Positions 24,648-32,346 of a stretch of 42,120 nt of DNA are shown one piece after another. The stretch covers positions 1 to 42,120 of IMG/VR virus record IMGVR_UViG_3300032081_001312; one strand, 5' to 3'. Source of the DNA: a virus. The translations under genes and the position numbers were made by a program. The stretch's first letter is position 1; each line of letters opens with the position of its first letter. Below the pieces are notes generated by a model. It was not told the origin of the DNA. It saw only the letters and a program-made list of their open reading frames with translations, and did not search any database.

Positions 24648-25151
24648 TTAGGGTGCTGCAGCCACTGACGAGCACGCCTTCTGCAACTCTCCTATGATGG
24701 AGCCAGCACCCTTAACATCGATCACCCGAACCACGGGGCGGGCGTTCCGGTCGAAGGTATCTGACTGCACCGCAAGCCTATCGGCAGCTTTCAACCCTTC
24801 GATCAGATGAAGCCCTGTCGCGCGCGTTGGATATATTGTCGTGCCATCACCCTTCGTCGTGGAATGCCAGTATGACGACACCGGCTGTCCACTATCCAAC
24901 CTATAAAACACACGATAGCTATCGGCCGCGCCTAAATAATCATCGATGTTAACCTCAACTCGGACATCGGAAGGCGTTGTTTGCGCGCACCAAAGGGTGA
25001 GCTTGGCTCCTTGCGTTCTCTTCTGTGCAGCAACCTGGATCACGCCCGATATAGGATCTTGCGTAGCCTGTATGAACCAACCATTTTCGCGCGCTGCAGG
25101 CGATGCGCCCAATGCCACAGCCGCTGTTAGGACCACGAGTGACAAGCTCAT
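24648..25151 (-). CDS. Secreted VasI/TagO-like periplasmic protein, probable lysogenic-conversion gene
   Basis: Encodes 167 residues with a Sec signal peptide (MSLSLVVLTAAVALGASPA, cleavage near residue 19). The mature part resembles the VasI/TagO family associated with type VI secretion, with LTLWCAQ, VFYRLDSGQP, SYWHSTTKG and a final Cys (LQKAC). Only 15 bases separate it from the repressor stop, so it is probably cotranscribed with the repressor and made in lysogens. Superinfection exclusion or envelope modification is inferred. Lower GC than the structural genes. Confidence 0.6.
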   Translation of the reverse strand: MSLSLVVLTAAVALGASPAARENGWFIQATQDPISGVIQVAAQKRTQGAKLTLWCAQTTPSDVRVEVNIDDYLGAADSYRVFYRLDSGQPVSSYWHSTTKGDGTTIYPTRATGLHLIEGLKAADRLAVQSDTFDRNARPVVRVIDVKGAGSIIGELQKACSSVAAAP

Positions 25152-25166
25152 CGATTCATCCCTTCC

Positions 25167-25895
25167 TCAAAGTCCTCGACCGACCCAAACCACACGACCA
25201 ATCAATTGGAAACCATCTCGAGCCGCATCACTTTCCAAATCAATCATTCGATCCCAGCGGTCGTAGTCTCGATTGTCACTGGTGACGAGCACACGCCGAG
25301 AGGAAGGGAAAAGAACGCGCTTGACCATCAACTGATCATCCACTCGCAAAACAAAGATACCATCCACCGGGTCGCGACGGTTCAAGTCAATCATTGCAAG
25401 ATCACCGTCACCCAGGGTCGGCATCATACTGTCGCCTTGCACGTGAAGCACTCTTAGCTGCTTCGAGTCGCCAAATCGACGGCGCAACCAACGCAAAGGG
25501 AACCCCAAACTTTCTGGCGAAACGCCTGCCTCTACAGCCTGCGCCCCATGACCTGCCGACACAGCGACATCATGCATCGGCACCAAAATCATATCGCCTT
25601 CGGACGGGGGAGCCGGCCCAACACCCCCTTCCCCCGTCAGCAACAACTCTAGCCCCATGTCGAGAGCTTTGCCGATCGCCAACGCAGCATCAGTCTTCGT
25701 GATGCCGCGATGAATATAATCTCGCAAGGTGTTTGCCGGAATCTGCGCAGCCTCGCTTAGCCAAGCAACATCACGATTTTTCGTCGTCAGAGCTTCGAGA
25801 ATTCGCGCACCAACCGAATTTTCGGTTTTAATGGCTTGACCGCCCCTTCGGCCCCGTCTATCCGAATTTTCGTTACGAATTTTCGGATTGATCAT
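25167..25895 (-). CDS. Phage CI-like repressor with S24 autocleavage domain
   Basis: A 242-residue repressor that maintains lysogeny. It has a helix-turn-helix at about residues 30-82 (VAWLSEAAQIPANTLRDYIHRG) and an S24 domain with S156 (GDSM) and K192 (MVKR). The likely Ala-Gly cleavage point is A114-G115, so RecA-stimulated cleavage during DNA damage is expected. The start at 25895 has GAGG five bases upstream; no later start keeps the DNA-binding domain. Its first ~26 codons carry three copies of the operator-like motif, and its ATG touches the Ner ATG on the other strand. Confidence 0.85.
   Translation of the reverse strand: MINPKIRNENSDRRGRRGGQAIKTENSVGARILEALTTKNRDVAWLSEAAQIPANTLRDYIHRGITKTDAALAIGKALDMGLELLLTGEGGVGPAPPSEGDMILVPMHDVAVSAGHGAQAVEAGVSPESLGFPLRWLRRRFGDSKQLRVLHVQGDSMMPTLGDGDLAMIDLNRRDPVDGIFVLRVDDQLMVKRVLFPSSRRVLVTSDNRDYDRWDRMIDLESDAARDGFQLIGRVVWVGRGL
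25814..25825. promoter_or_regulatory. Operator-like motif copy 1
   Basis: CCGAATTTTCGG: perfect dyad of CCGAA and TTCGG with two central bases. It lies just upstream of the early promoter -35 and inside repressor codons. Repressor, Ner or transposase binding is inferred. Confidence 0.55.
25836..25864 (+). promoter_or_regulatory. Candidate early promoter for ner-transposase operon
   Basis: TTGACC (25836-25841), a 17-base spacer and TATCCG (25859-25864). The -10 overlaps operator copy 2, so binding there would block initiation. It lies within the 5' codons of the divergent repressor gene. Confidence 0.45.
25862..25886. promoter_or_regulatory. Operator-like motif copies 2 and 3
   Basis: CCGAATTTTCGT (25862-25873) and ACGAATTTTCGG (25875-25886), starting 13 bases apart, the same period as the tandem repeats at the left prophage end. 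They lie between the candidate -10 and the Ner ATG, as expected for a repressor or Ner operator. Confidence 0.55.
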
Positions 25896-26123
25896 ATGAA
25901 CCTCGCGGACATGGACCCGCACGATATCAAAGCCGAGATTCGCAAGCGTTTTGGAACGCTTGCGGCCTTTGAGCGTGCGTTCAAACTACCCGCCAAATCT
26001 GTGACTGACGTCTGCCGATCGCGCGCGAGTTCTCGTGTCGAGCACGCAATAAAGATGGTCATCGCTCGCCCTGTCTCCGAGTTTTCGGAACAGGCTACTC
26101 CCACCGTGGGAGTAGCCGCGTGA
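25896..26123 (+). CDS. ner: Ner-like DNA-binding regulator
   Basis: Encodes 75 residues beginning MNLADMDPHDIKAEIRKRFG. The core TLAAFERAFKLPAKSVTDVC is a helix-turn-helix of the Ner type; in Mu, Ner dampens early transcription and repressor synthesis during lytic growth. First gene rightward of the repressor and directly before the transposase, as in Mu. Its ATG adjoins the repressor start codon on the opposite strand (CATATG). The 3' end includes a long palindrome. Confidence 0.75.
   Translation: MNLADMDPHDIKAEIRKRFGTLAAFERAFKLPAKSVTDVCRSRASSRVEHAIKMVIARPVSEFSEQATPTVGVAA
26077..26088. promoter_or_regulatory. Operator-like motif copy 4 (one mismatch)
   Basis: CCGAGTTTTCGG inside the 3' part of ner, one base from the consensus. 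Likely a lower-affinity site or part of a transposition enhancer (inference). Confidence 0.3.
26093..26117. repeat. 25-bp palindrome at the end of ner
   Basis: Arms GGCTACTCCCAC (26093-26104) and GTGGGAGTAGCC (26106-26117) are perfectly complementary around one base. It covers the last Ner codons. No T run follows, so it is either a protein site or an RNA hairpin controlling passage into the transposase gene. Confidence 0.6.
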
Positions 26124-26176
26124 GTGCCGCCTATCATAGACGCTTGGCGGAGTCTTGTTTACTCTGCGTTCACACC

Positions 26177-26188
26177 CCGAAAAATCGG
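26177..26188. promoter_or_regulatory. Operator-like motif copy 5 (one mismatch)
   Basis: CCGAAAAATCGG, one base from the inverted consensus, in the ner-transposase gap 36 bases before the transposase ATG. Confidence 0.3.
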
Positions 26189-26223
26189 TGCAGCGTCAAA
26201 TCGGCACGTTTCGGAGGCGCATC

Positions 26224-28038
26224 ATGAGCGCCATCGAGGGGCGAACCAAACATCTGAGCGCCAAGGAAATCGCCGAGCTGCGTCTGACAGGTCTGCCGAC
26301 GACCAAGAAGGGCGTTCAGCTTCGCGCCGATCTGGAAGGCTGGCCGTTCGAGTTGCGCACCGTGCGCGGCGGCGAGGCTCACTTCTATGACATCATAGGC
26401 CTGCCGGAGGCGGCGCGCGCCGATCTGATTGAAAGGCGAGCTGACGCCGCCCTGTCCGCCATGCGCCCGGTTGGCCGCCCCAAGGGCGACTGGTTCGATC
26501 GCCATCCCGAAGTCGCCGATGCGGTGTTGGTCATTCTGGCCGAACACAAACACGCGTCTACCCGCGTCATGGAACTCCTAAATGCGCAATTTGACGAGCT
26601 ACCGTCCCTGCGCAGCTTGAAGCGCTACATACAGCGGGTCGAGAAGGAGCATAAGGTTCTCCTCGCCGCCGAACGCGATCCCGACAAATACAAGTCGATG
26701 TACCGCCCGGCGCTCGGCCGTATGGATGCCACCGTCTCCTACGCCCACGAAATGTGGGAGATCGACACCACCAAGGCTGACGTGATGTGCACCGATGGCC
26801 GGAAGGCGATCCTGGGCATCATCGACCGTTGGTGCCGTCGCACGCGCTTTTTGGTGGTCGAAAGCGAAAGCGCACAATCGGTCCGCACCATGCTGGTCAG
26901 TACAATGCTGGCCTGGGGTGTCATGCCTGCGGTGCTGAAGGTCGACAACGGCTCGGGCTTCATCAACGCTTCGATCATCGCGTCGCTCGACGCTGTCGGC
27001 ATCAAGCTCGACGCCTGTCTTCCCGGTCACCCGGAGGACAAGCCGCACGTCGAGCGCGTGTTTGGCACCTTCAACCGCGAACGCGCTTCGATGCTAAAGG
27101 GCTTCGTCGGCCACAATGTGGCCCAGGCGCAGCAGCTGCGCGCCCGCGCAAAGAAGAAGACCGGCCGCGCCGTTATCGAAGCCGGGATCGACAGCATCGA
27201 GCTGCAGCGCATTCTCGATGCCTGGGTCGATGGCACCTACCACCAGCGCAAGCACAGCATGATCGGCATGTCGCCAATGGAGAAGTGGCAGCGCTCTCCC
27301 GAACCGGCGCGGTCAGCGCCACCCGAAAGTCTCCTGAAGATCGCCTTCAGCGCGGTTATCGGCCCCGCTACCGTCACCAAGCGAGGCGTGCGCTGGAAGA
27401 ATGGCCGTTACTGGTCGGACACGCTTGTCCCGCTGATGGGCAAGCAGGTCATGCTTCGTTGGGATGAAGGCGACCTGGGCGCCCTCTACATCTTCGACGA
27501 GGCAGGCAACTACGTCGACACTGCCGTCAACGTCGAGCGCAAGGGCTTCTCCCAGCAGGCGATGGCGCTTGCCGCCCGCCGCGAAATGACAAAGTTCCTC
27601 AACGAACAACGCACCGAGCTGCGGCAAAAAAAGGCATCCTTCTCGATCGAGAAGGCCATGGACACCGTCCTTCGCGACGAAGCCGAACGCGCTGGCAAGC
27701 TCGCTCATTTTCCCAGGCCAACCGAGGCGCGGGCGACACCGGCCATGGACAGCATCGCAAATGCGCCCGCCCCAGCCGTGCCCGACACTGCGCAGTTGGA
27801 GGCCATGCTCGCCAAACCTGCCGCACCCCGGCAGGCGCTCCGCACCCCCGCCGAGAAGATGGCGGAAGCCGACGCGATCATCGCCGCCCACAAACGGGGC
27901 GAGAGCGTCGACGCTGAGGCCCTGCGTCGGGCGCAGCTCTACGCCACCACCGCCGAATATCGTGCCGAGAAGATGATGGTCATCGCCTTCGGCGCGCCCG
28001 CCGCAGCCCCGGCTGATCGCCGCCAGGGGGCCGCATGA
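26224..28038 (+). CDS. Mu A-type DDE transposase/integrase
   Basis: A 604-residue enzyme that nicks and joins the prophage ends during integration and replicative transposition. An N-terminal DNA-binding region (IAELRLTGLPTTKKGVQLRA) is followed by the catalytic core with D181 (WEIDTT), D241 (KVDNGSG) and E277 (PHVERVFG). The D241-E277 spacing is of the DD35E type, as in TnsB/IS3 rather than Mu A itself. The C-terminal Ala-rich region probably contacts the B ATPase. ATG 26224 has GGAGG upstream and is preferred over 26155. The stop overlaps a possible earlier B start. Confidence 0.95.
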   Translation: MSAIEGRTKHLSAKEIAELRLTGLPTTKKGVQLRADLEGWPFELRTVRGGEAHFYDIIGLPEAARADLIERRADAALSAMRPVGRPKGDWFDRHPEVADAVLVILAEHKHASTRVMELLNAQFDELPSLRSLKRYIQRVEKEHKVLLAAERDPDKYKSMYRPALGRMDATVSYAHEMWEIDTTKADVMCTDGRKAILGIIDRWCRRTRFLVVESESAQSVRTMLVSTMLAWGVMPAVLKVDNGSGFINASIIASLDAVGIKLDACLPGHPEDKPHVERVFGTFNRERASMLKGFVGHNVAQAQQLRARAKKKTGRAVIEAGIDSIELQRILDAWVDGTYHQRKHSMIGMSPMEKWQRSPEPARSAPPESLLKIAFSAVIGPATVTKRGVRWKNGRYWSDTLVPLMGKQVMLRWDEGDLGALYIFDEAGNYVDTAVNVERKGFSQQAMALAARREMTKFLNEQRTELRQKKASFSIEKAMDTVLRDEAERAGKLAHFPRPTEARATPAMDSIANAPAPAVPDTAQLEAMLAKPAAPRQALRTPAEKMAEADAIIAAHKRGESVDAEALRRAQLYATTAEYRAEKMMVIAFGAPAAAPADRRQGAA

Positions 28039-28079
28039 CAACCGCCTTTCAACTCCATTGCACGAACGGAGAAGAACCG

Positions 28080-28853
28080 ATGAATAGCCTTGCCTCTCAG
28101 CCGCGCCTTGACCTTGGCGACGGACCACGCGGCCACGCGCCACTGACCAATATGAGCCTTGCCCTGCGCACCATCATGGAGTGCGAGGAGGCCGGGCCGG
28201 ACAGCTCGACGCGCATCGGTCTGCTCTACGGCTTCTCGGGCTACGGCAAGACGGTATCCGCTGGCTTCGTGGCGGCCCGCACCGGCGCCGCTTACGTAGC
28301 CGCCCAATCGGTCTGGTCGCAGCGAACGCTGCTGGAGGCCATCGCCGAGGAGTTGGGCATCACCCGCCCCGCGCGCACGGCACCCAACCTGTTGCGCCAG
28401 ATCATCGACCAGCTCAACCATGAGCCACGCCACCTGATCATCGACGAAACCGACCATCTGGTGAACAAGCGATCGGTCGAGATCATCCGCGACATTCACG
28501 ACAGCACGCCAATCGCGATCATGCTGATCGGCGAGGAGGCGCTGCCCTCGAAGCTGAAGGAATGGGAGCGGTTCGATAACCGCGTTCTCATCGCGACGCC
28601 GGCCCAGCCCGCTTCGATCGCAGATGCTCACAAGCTGCGCGACCATTATTGCACCCGCGTCCGCATCGCAGATGATCTGGCCGAACTGTTCCAGGCGCGC
28701 TGCAAGGGCATCACCCGCCGTATCGTCACCAACCTGCGCGCCGCTCAGCGAGCGGCTGCGGAAGAGGGCGTTGGCGAGATCGATGCCCGCTGGTGGGGTA
28801 GCCGCCCGATCCTCAACGGCGACCTGCCCGTCCGTCGGCGGGAGATCGCGTGA
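28080..28853 (+). CDS. Mu B-like AAA+ ATPase, target-DNA activator
   Basis: Encodes 257 residues with Walker A GFSGYGKT (residues 51-58, K57) and Walker B LIIDE (D122, E123). Such proteins bind DNA with ATP, choose target sites and stimulate the transposase, and give target immunity. GGAGAAG precedes ATG 28080. An in-frame ATG at 28035, overlapping the transposase stop, would add 15 residues and is the alternative start. Confidence 0.92.
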   Translation: MNSLASQPRLDLGDGPRGHAPLTNMSLALRTIMECEEAGPDSSTRIGLLYGFSGYGKTVSAGFVAARTGAAYVAAQSVWSQRTLLEAIAEELGITRPARTAPNLLRQIIDQLNHEPRHLIIDETDHLVNKRSVEIIRDIHDSTPIAIMLIGEEALPSKLKEWERFDNRVLIATPAQPASIADAHKLRDHYCTRVRIADDLAELFQARCKGITRRIVTNLRAAQRAAAEEGVGEIDARWWGSRPILNGDLPVRRREIA

Positions 28854-29047
28854 TGCCGAGCAACATCATCACCCTGACGCTTGATCGGGACGAGGTAGCG
28901 TTCCTCCATCGACAGGCGGCCGCCGAAACCCTGACCTATCTTGGCCATGCAATGCGGGGCGCGCTCAAGCCGGCCGAACTGGTCCGAAAGGACTGGCTGG
29001 TCGCCCTGAGCGACAAGCTCGCAGCCGCTCAGGACATCGGCCGATGA
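28853..29047 (+). CDS. Small hypothetical early protein
   Basis: Encodes 64 residues, beginning MPSNIITLTLDRDEVAFLHRQ, with a helix-rich composition. The start overlaps the B stop by one base and the end overlaps the next ATG, so it is part of the early operon. GTG 28850 is another possible start. Function not recognised. Confidence 0.6.
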   Translation: MPSNIITLTLDRDEVAFLHRQAAAETLTYLGHAMRGALKPAELVRKDWLVALSDKLAAAQDIGR

Positions 29048-29658
29048 ACACCGCGCCCACCGCGCGAATGCGCGATCCTGCGTTGGCCACTTGGACGGCC
29101 CTGCGGTTCGCGCAGCAGCCGCTTCGCCTCGCGGACATCATCTTCGCCAACGACGACACCGCACATCGCGCGCGTGTCTCGATCGCGGAAACCCGCCTCC
29201 TTCTCGATCGCTGGCGCGGGGCTGGCCTGATCGAGCGGATCGACAAGCCGGAGTCCTACATCATGCAAGCCAAGGCGCGGGATTTCCGCGACCCTCCCGC
29301 CGTTGGGGAGACGGCACGGAAACCCAAACCCCGCTCCACACGCCAGCGCATCTGGTCGGCGGTGCGGGTTATGAAATCTTTCGACCTGGTCGAGATCTGT
29401 TTTGCCGCCACGGTTGAGAAGCGAGCGGCACGACGCATTCTTAACCAACTGACGCGCGCAGGCTTTCTCTCCCGCACCGATCGGGCCGGAGACGATCAAC
29501 CGCGCTGGCGCCTCGCGCGTCCCTCGGGGCCGCACCATCCCGGTGTCGAATATGAAGGGCGCACCGTGGTCGCGTTGGTCGATCGCAATAGCGGCCGGCG
29601 TTTCCCCCTCTCTCCGACCCAAAAAATTTTAGCCGCGGAGATTCACCATGTCTCTTAA
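29044..29658 (+). CDS. Early protein with two winged-helix-like segments
   Basis: Encodes 204 residues. Two similar helical units are visible: about residues 15-70 (RFAQQPLRLADIIFAND ... WRGAGLIERID) and about 100-150 (IWSAVRVMKSFDLVEICFAA ... LTRAGFLSRTD). Each ends in an 'L..aG.i.R' turn typical of winged-helix DNA-binding domains. Probably a DNA-binding regulator or replication accessory; no named family. Confidence 0.6.
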   Translation: MNTAPTARMRDPALATWTALRFAQQPLRLADIIFANDDTAHRARVSIAETRLLLDRWRGAGLIERIDKPESYIMQAKARDFRDPPAVGETARKPKPRSTRQRIWSAVRVMKSFDLVEICFAATVEKRAARRILNQLTRAGFLSRTDRAGDDQPRWRLARPSGPHHPGVEYEGRTVVALVDRNSGRRFPLSPTQKILAAEIHHVS

Positions 29659-30028
29659 TGCCTCCAGTACAAACACAGAACGAGCGGTGGCCGCATGGGG
29701 CGAGGACATGCCCGCATGGGTCCGCCTGCTGGCGAGCGCCTGCGACACCGACAATCAGCGTATCGTCGGCGAGCGGCTGGGCAAGTCCAGCGGCTACATC
29801 AGCCGCCTGATCAACCGCAGCTACGCCGGCAGCTACCCGGAGGCCGAGCGCATTGTTCGGGCCGCCTATGGGGGCGAGGACGTTAGCTGTCCGCTCTTCG
29901 GCCCCATCCCGCTGGCAAGCTGTCTGCGCGCGCGCCGCCGCAAGGGGCCGCCGCGTAACCAGCTCCACCATCAATATGCGGGCACCTGCCCGACATGCCC
30001 GAACAATAGCGACGGAGGCGACATATGA
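29648..30028 (+). CDS. Early helix-turn-helix regulator with Cys-containing tail
   Basis: Encodes 126 residues. DTDNQRIVGERLGKSSGYIS looks like a helix-turn-helix, followed by YPEAERIVRAAYGGE. The C-terminal TCPTCP could bind metal. GGAG lies seven bases before ATG 29648, which overlaps the upstream gene. Resembles small regulators common in Mu-like early regions (recalled); target unknown. Confidence 0.65.
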   Translation: MSLNASSTNTERAVAAWGEDMPAWVRLLASACDTDNQRIVGERLGKSSGYISRLINRSYAGSYPEAERIVRAAYGGEDVSCPLFGPIPLASCLRARRRKGPPRNQLHHQYAGTCPTCPNNSDGGDI

Positions 30029-30189
30029 TCGCCCGCCTTCAACGTCTCGCATCCACCGGGCGCCGCCTGCTGTCCGATCGCGATGTGCAGGACGGGGTGG
30101 TGGAGTTCCGCATCGCCCTTGCCCAAGCGCTCCTTATCGGCGCGCCGATCGTCCTGATCAGCATCGGCATCATGGCGGTGCTGCCATGA
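30025..30189 (+). CDS. Small single-span membrane protein
   Basis: Encodes 54 residues with a basic N-terminus and one strong C-terminal transmembrane segment (ALLIGAPIVLISIGIMAVLP). Starts and ends in ATGA-type overlaps with both neighbours, and GGAGG is upstream, so it is very likely translated. Role unknown. Confidence 0.6.
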   Translation: MIARLQRLASTGRRLLSDRDVQDGVVEFRIALAQALLIGAPIVLISIGIMAVLP

Positions 30190-30398
30190 AGCCCGGCCCG
30201 CACACCGACTATCGGGCGCTCCCGGCCGAGCGCGGCTTCGTCGTCCTCTACCGCCAGACGGAGACGAACACCTGCCCTGGTTGCGGCGCCAGCCAGTGGC
30301 TGGTCGGCCGCACCATGGCCGAATGCGCCCTCTGCTCAACCGCCATCCCCCTCATGTCGCCGGTCGGACCCGGCATCACCACGGAAGGACAATATTGA
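30186..30398 (+). CDS. Small zinc-ribbon protein
   Basis: Encodes 70 residues. Four cysteines in two pairs (CPGC and CALC) suggest a zinc ribbon. ATG overlaps the upstream stop, and the TGA shares a base with the Gam ATG. Function unknown. Confidence 0.62.
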   Translation: MKPGPHTDYRALPAERGFVVLYRQTETNTCPGCGASQWLVGRTMAECALCSTAIPLMSPVGPGITTEGQY

Positions 30399-30958
30399 TG
30401 TCACGACGCAAGGCACCCAAGCTGGAGGCGCCGCAGACGATCGACGAAGCGGTTGCACTGATCGCTGAATATCGCGACCTGCTCGACAAAACCGATGAGC
30501 TGAAGCTCGATGCAGACAGCGCCATCGCCAAAGTCCTGGCCGCCCGCGATGAATTCGTCGCGCCTCTCGACCAACGGGCGAAGGATATCTTCCGCCAGCT
30601 TCGCGCATGGTGGGGCGTCGCCGCCCAGGCGCTCACTGAGGGCAAGCGCAAGTCCGTTGCCCTCGCCGGCTGTAAGATCGGCGAACGGACCACGACGCCT
30701 GCGCTCAAACATGACGGCATCAAGGTCGATACGCTGATCGAAGAACTTGCCGACCTCGGGCTGTCCGAGTTGCTGCGCATCTCGACCAAGCTCGACAAGC
30801 AGGCATGTATTGCCGCGATCACCGACAATACGGAGCTGGGGCAGGTGCTAGTCTGGCTTGGCGCGCGGAACCAGCAGTTGGAGGAATTCTTCATCGACCG
30901 CGTCGAGCGCAAGGACACCGCGCCCCAGGCCGTCGCGGTCGAGGAGGAAGCGGCATGA
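30398..30958 (+). CDS. gam: Mu Gam-like host-nuclease inhibitor
   Basis: A 186-residue protein of the Mu Gam family, which binds DNA ends in a Ku-like way and protects them from exonucleases such as RecBCD. Recognisable segments are IDEAVALIAEYRDLLDKTDELKLDAD near the N-terminus, the coiled-coil region and the C-terminal LGARNQQLEEFFIDRVE. Typical length and place in the early operon. The acidic/Ala tail is variable in the family. Confidence 0.88.
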   Translation: MSRRKAPKLEAPQTIDEAVALIAEYRDLLDKTDELKLDADSAIAKVLAARDEFVAPLDQRAKDIFRQLRAWWGVAAQALTEGKRKSVALAGCKIGERTTTPALKHDGIKVDTLIEELADLGLSELLRISTKLDKQACIAAITDNTELGQVLVWLGARNQQLEEFFIDRVERKDTAPQAVAVEEEAA

Positions 30959-31218
30959 CGCCCGTGATGCTCGCCCGCCTTCAGGCGGCTTCGGACTATG
31001 TCCTGACCGAGCTGACCAAAAAGACGCCGGCCCCCGACATCATCGCCGGCCTCGTTGCCGACCACCGCGCCTTCTATCGGCGCGGTGACCCCAACACGCT
31101 GCGTGTCGCGGGCGTAACCGCCAGCTCGACCAGTTCGGCAGACAAAGGCTTGCTCGACCGCTGGAAGGGCAACGCTACGGTCAAGATCGCGACGGAGAAT
31201 TCCAATGCCCGTCCTTAA
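30955..31218 (+). CDS. Hypothetical early protein
   Basis: Encodes 87 residues. The helical first half (MLARLQAASDYVLTELTKK) and a Ser/Thr-rich middle (TASSTSSADKG) do not match a family I know. The ATG overlaps the Gam stop by four bases. Translated as part of the early operon; function unknown. Confidence 0.58.
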   Translation: MTPVMLARLQAASDYVLTELTKKTPAPDIIAGLVADHRAFYRRGDPNTLRVAGVTASSTSSADKGLLDRWKGNATVKIATENSNARP

Positions 31219-31405
31219 CCGCTGCACCTGCGGACGAATGCCACGCCTCCGCGCGCGCAAGACGCGGGAGGGAACCATCGTCACCCAGGTGACCTGCCCC
31301 GGTCTGACTTGCGAGGCGCAGGGCCTGCCCATCGAAGATTTCGAGCGCAACGACATGGTCGCTGCGGAGCTGTGGAACCGCCACGGCGGGAGGAAAGCCG
31401 CATGA
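31205..31405 (+). CDS. Lar-like zinc-finger protein, possible restriction alleviation
   Basis: Encodes 66 residues with C-x-C near the start (RCTCGRMP), CPGLTC in the middle and a closing AAELWNRHGG. This 'cysteines ... WN.R' arrangement resembles the Lar restriction-alleviation family of Rac prophage and many phages, which protects incoming DNA from type I restriction. One expected cysteine pair is imperfect, so the assignment is moderate. Confidence 0.6.
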   Translation: MPVLNRCTCGRMPRLRARKTREGTIVTQVTCPGLTCEAQGLPIEDFERNDMVAAELWNRHGGRKAA

Positions 31406-31593
31406 CCCGCACCCAGCGCATAGAAGAACTGGAGCGCTTGGCGACGCAGCGTTCCTTCACCGAAGCCGAGTTGGACGAATGGGAGCGGCTTCAGAACTGG
31501 CGTGGCGTCCGCCTCTGTCGCCTCCCCCGTCAGATCGAGGCCTGCGAAACTAAGCTGCGGCGGCTGCGGCAAGAACTGGCGGTGCTGTCATGA
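31402..31593 (+). CDS. Small coiled-coil early protein
   Basis: Encodes 63 residues, strongly helical and rich in Glu/Arg/Leu (RIEELERLATQRSFTEAELD, then KLRRLRQELAVLS). ATGA overlaps on both sides. May form a homodimeric coiled coil. Unidentified. Confidence 0.58.
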   Translation: MTRTQRIEELERLATQRSFTEAELDEWERLQNWRGVRLCRLPRQIEACETKLRRLRQELAVLS

Positions 31594-31907
31594 GCTTCGT
31601 CTATGACATCCCGACCGATACGATCGTCGATGGGCAGGATGGCGGCCTGATCGCCACTCCGGCCGAAACGGTCGATCCAGAGGACGTCCTCAAGATGGCG
31701 GCGGCGCTCGAACTGTTCGATGCCCTGTCGGCGATCATCTATGCCCACCAGATCGGTGAGCTGCCGCTGCCCGCCGCACTTGTCGAGCCGTCGATACGGG
31801 CGCTCGCCAAGGCGACGCCCCCGGAGTTTTGCGGCCCGGAGGCGCGCGCCTTCCTCACTCATTTCCTCATGAGCGAGGGCCGGCAGGGGGAGGCACTGCC
31901 GCAATGA
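31590..31907 (+). CDS. Hypothetical early protein
   Basis: Encodes 105 residues. An acidic N-terminal portion (TDTIVDGQDGGLIATPAETVD) precedes a helical part (ALELFDALSAIIYAHQIGEL). ATGA overlaps with both neighbours. No family recognised. Confidence 0.58.
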   Translation: MSFVYDIPTDTIVDGQDGGLIATPAETVDPEDVLKMAAALELFDALSAIIYAHQIGELPLPAALVEPSIRALAKATPPEFCGPEARAFLTHFLMSEGRQGEALPQ

Positions 31908-32101
31908 TCCGCGTCTATATCATCGCGGCCGACAGCCCCGAGCGGCTCAGCTTTGCCCTGAACCGCAACGGCCGCGAACGCGTCCGCTCCGTCGAGGCGC
32001 TGCAGGAAGTGATCGAGATACGCGACCTCGCCGATCCGGCCCGTATGCGCGCCCTGGCAACCGAATTTCACCAGCACTTCAAGGAGAAGAGCCGTGGCTA
32101 A
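31904..32101 (+). CDS. Small hypothetical early protein
   Basis: Encodes 65 residues, compact alpha/beta (MIRVYIIAADSPERLSFAL), ending in a basic helix (FHQHFKEKSRG). Overlaps the next gene's probable GTG start. Unidentified. Confidence 0.55.
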   Translation: MIRVYIIAADSPERLSFALNRNGRERVRSVEALQEVIEIRDLADPARMRALATEFHQHFKEKSRG

Positions 32102-32346
32102 TACGCATTATGCCCGCGCCAACGGAATTTCAACACGCGTCGGTAATGTGACGGCGCCGGACGGCCAGACCGGCATCGGGTTCACCGTGATCGATGGCGC
32201 CGTCATCATCTCCATCACGATTGATGGCGTGGGCCTGGTCGCAGCATTGGTGGGGGGACGACATCGATATCGCTGGCGGCATGTTCGCCAACGCGGTGCT
32301 GGAAGCCACTCGCCAAGAAGCGCCGAGCCTACGGAGCGTGCAATGA
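32094..32346 (+). pseudogene. Small early gene with a +1 frameshift in a G6 tract
   Basis: Reading from GTG 32094 the protein is sensible up to DGVGLVAALVG, then becomes Arg/His-rich. Removing one G from the six at 32252-32257 restores a plausible end (DDIDIAGGMFANAVLEATRQ) that stops at TGA 32344-32346 in the usual ATGA overlap with the next gene. As given, the frame instead runs on into the next gene, producing a 145-residue fusion to 32531. Sequencing error, mutation or slippage at the G run are all possible. Confidence 0.6.
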
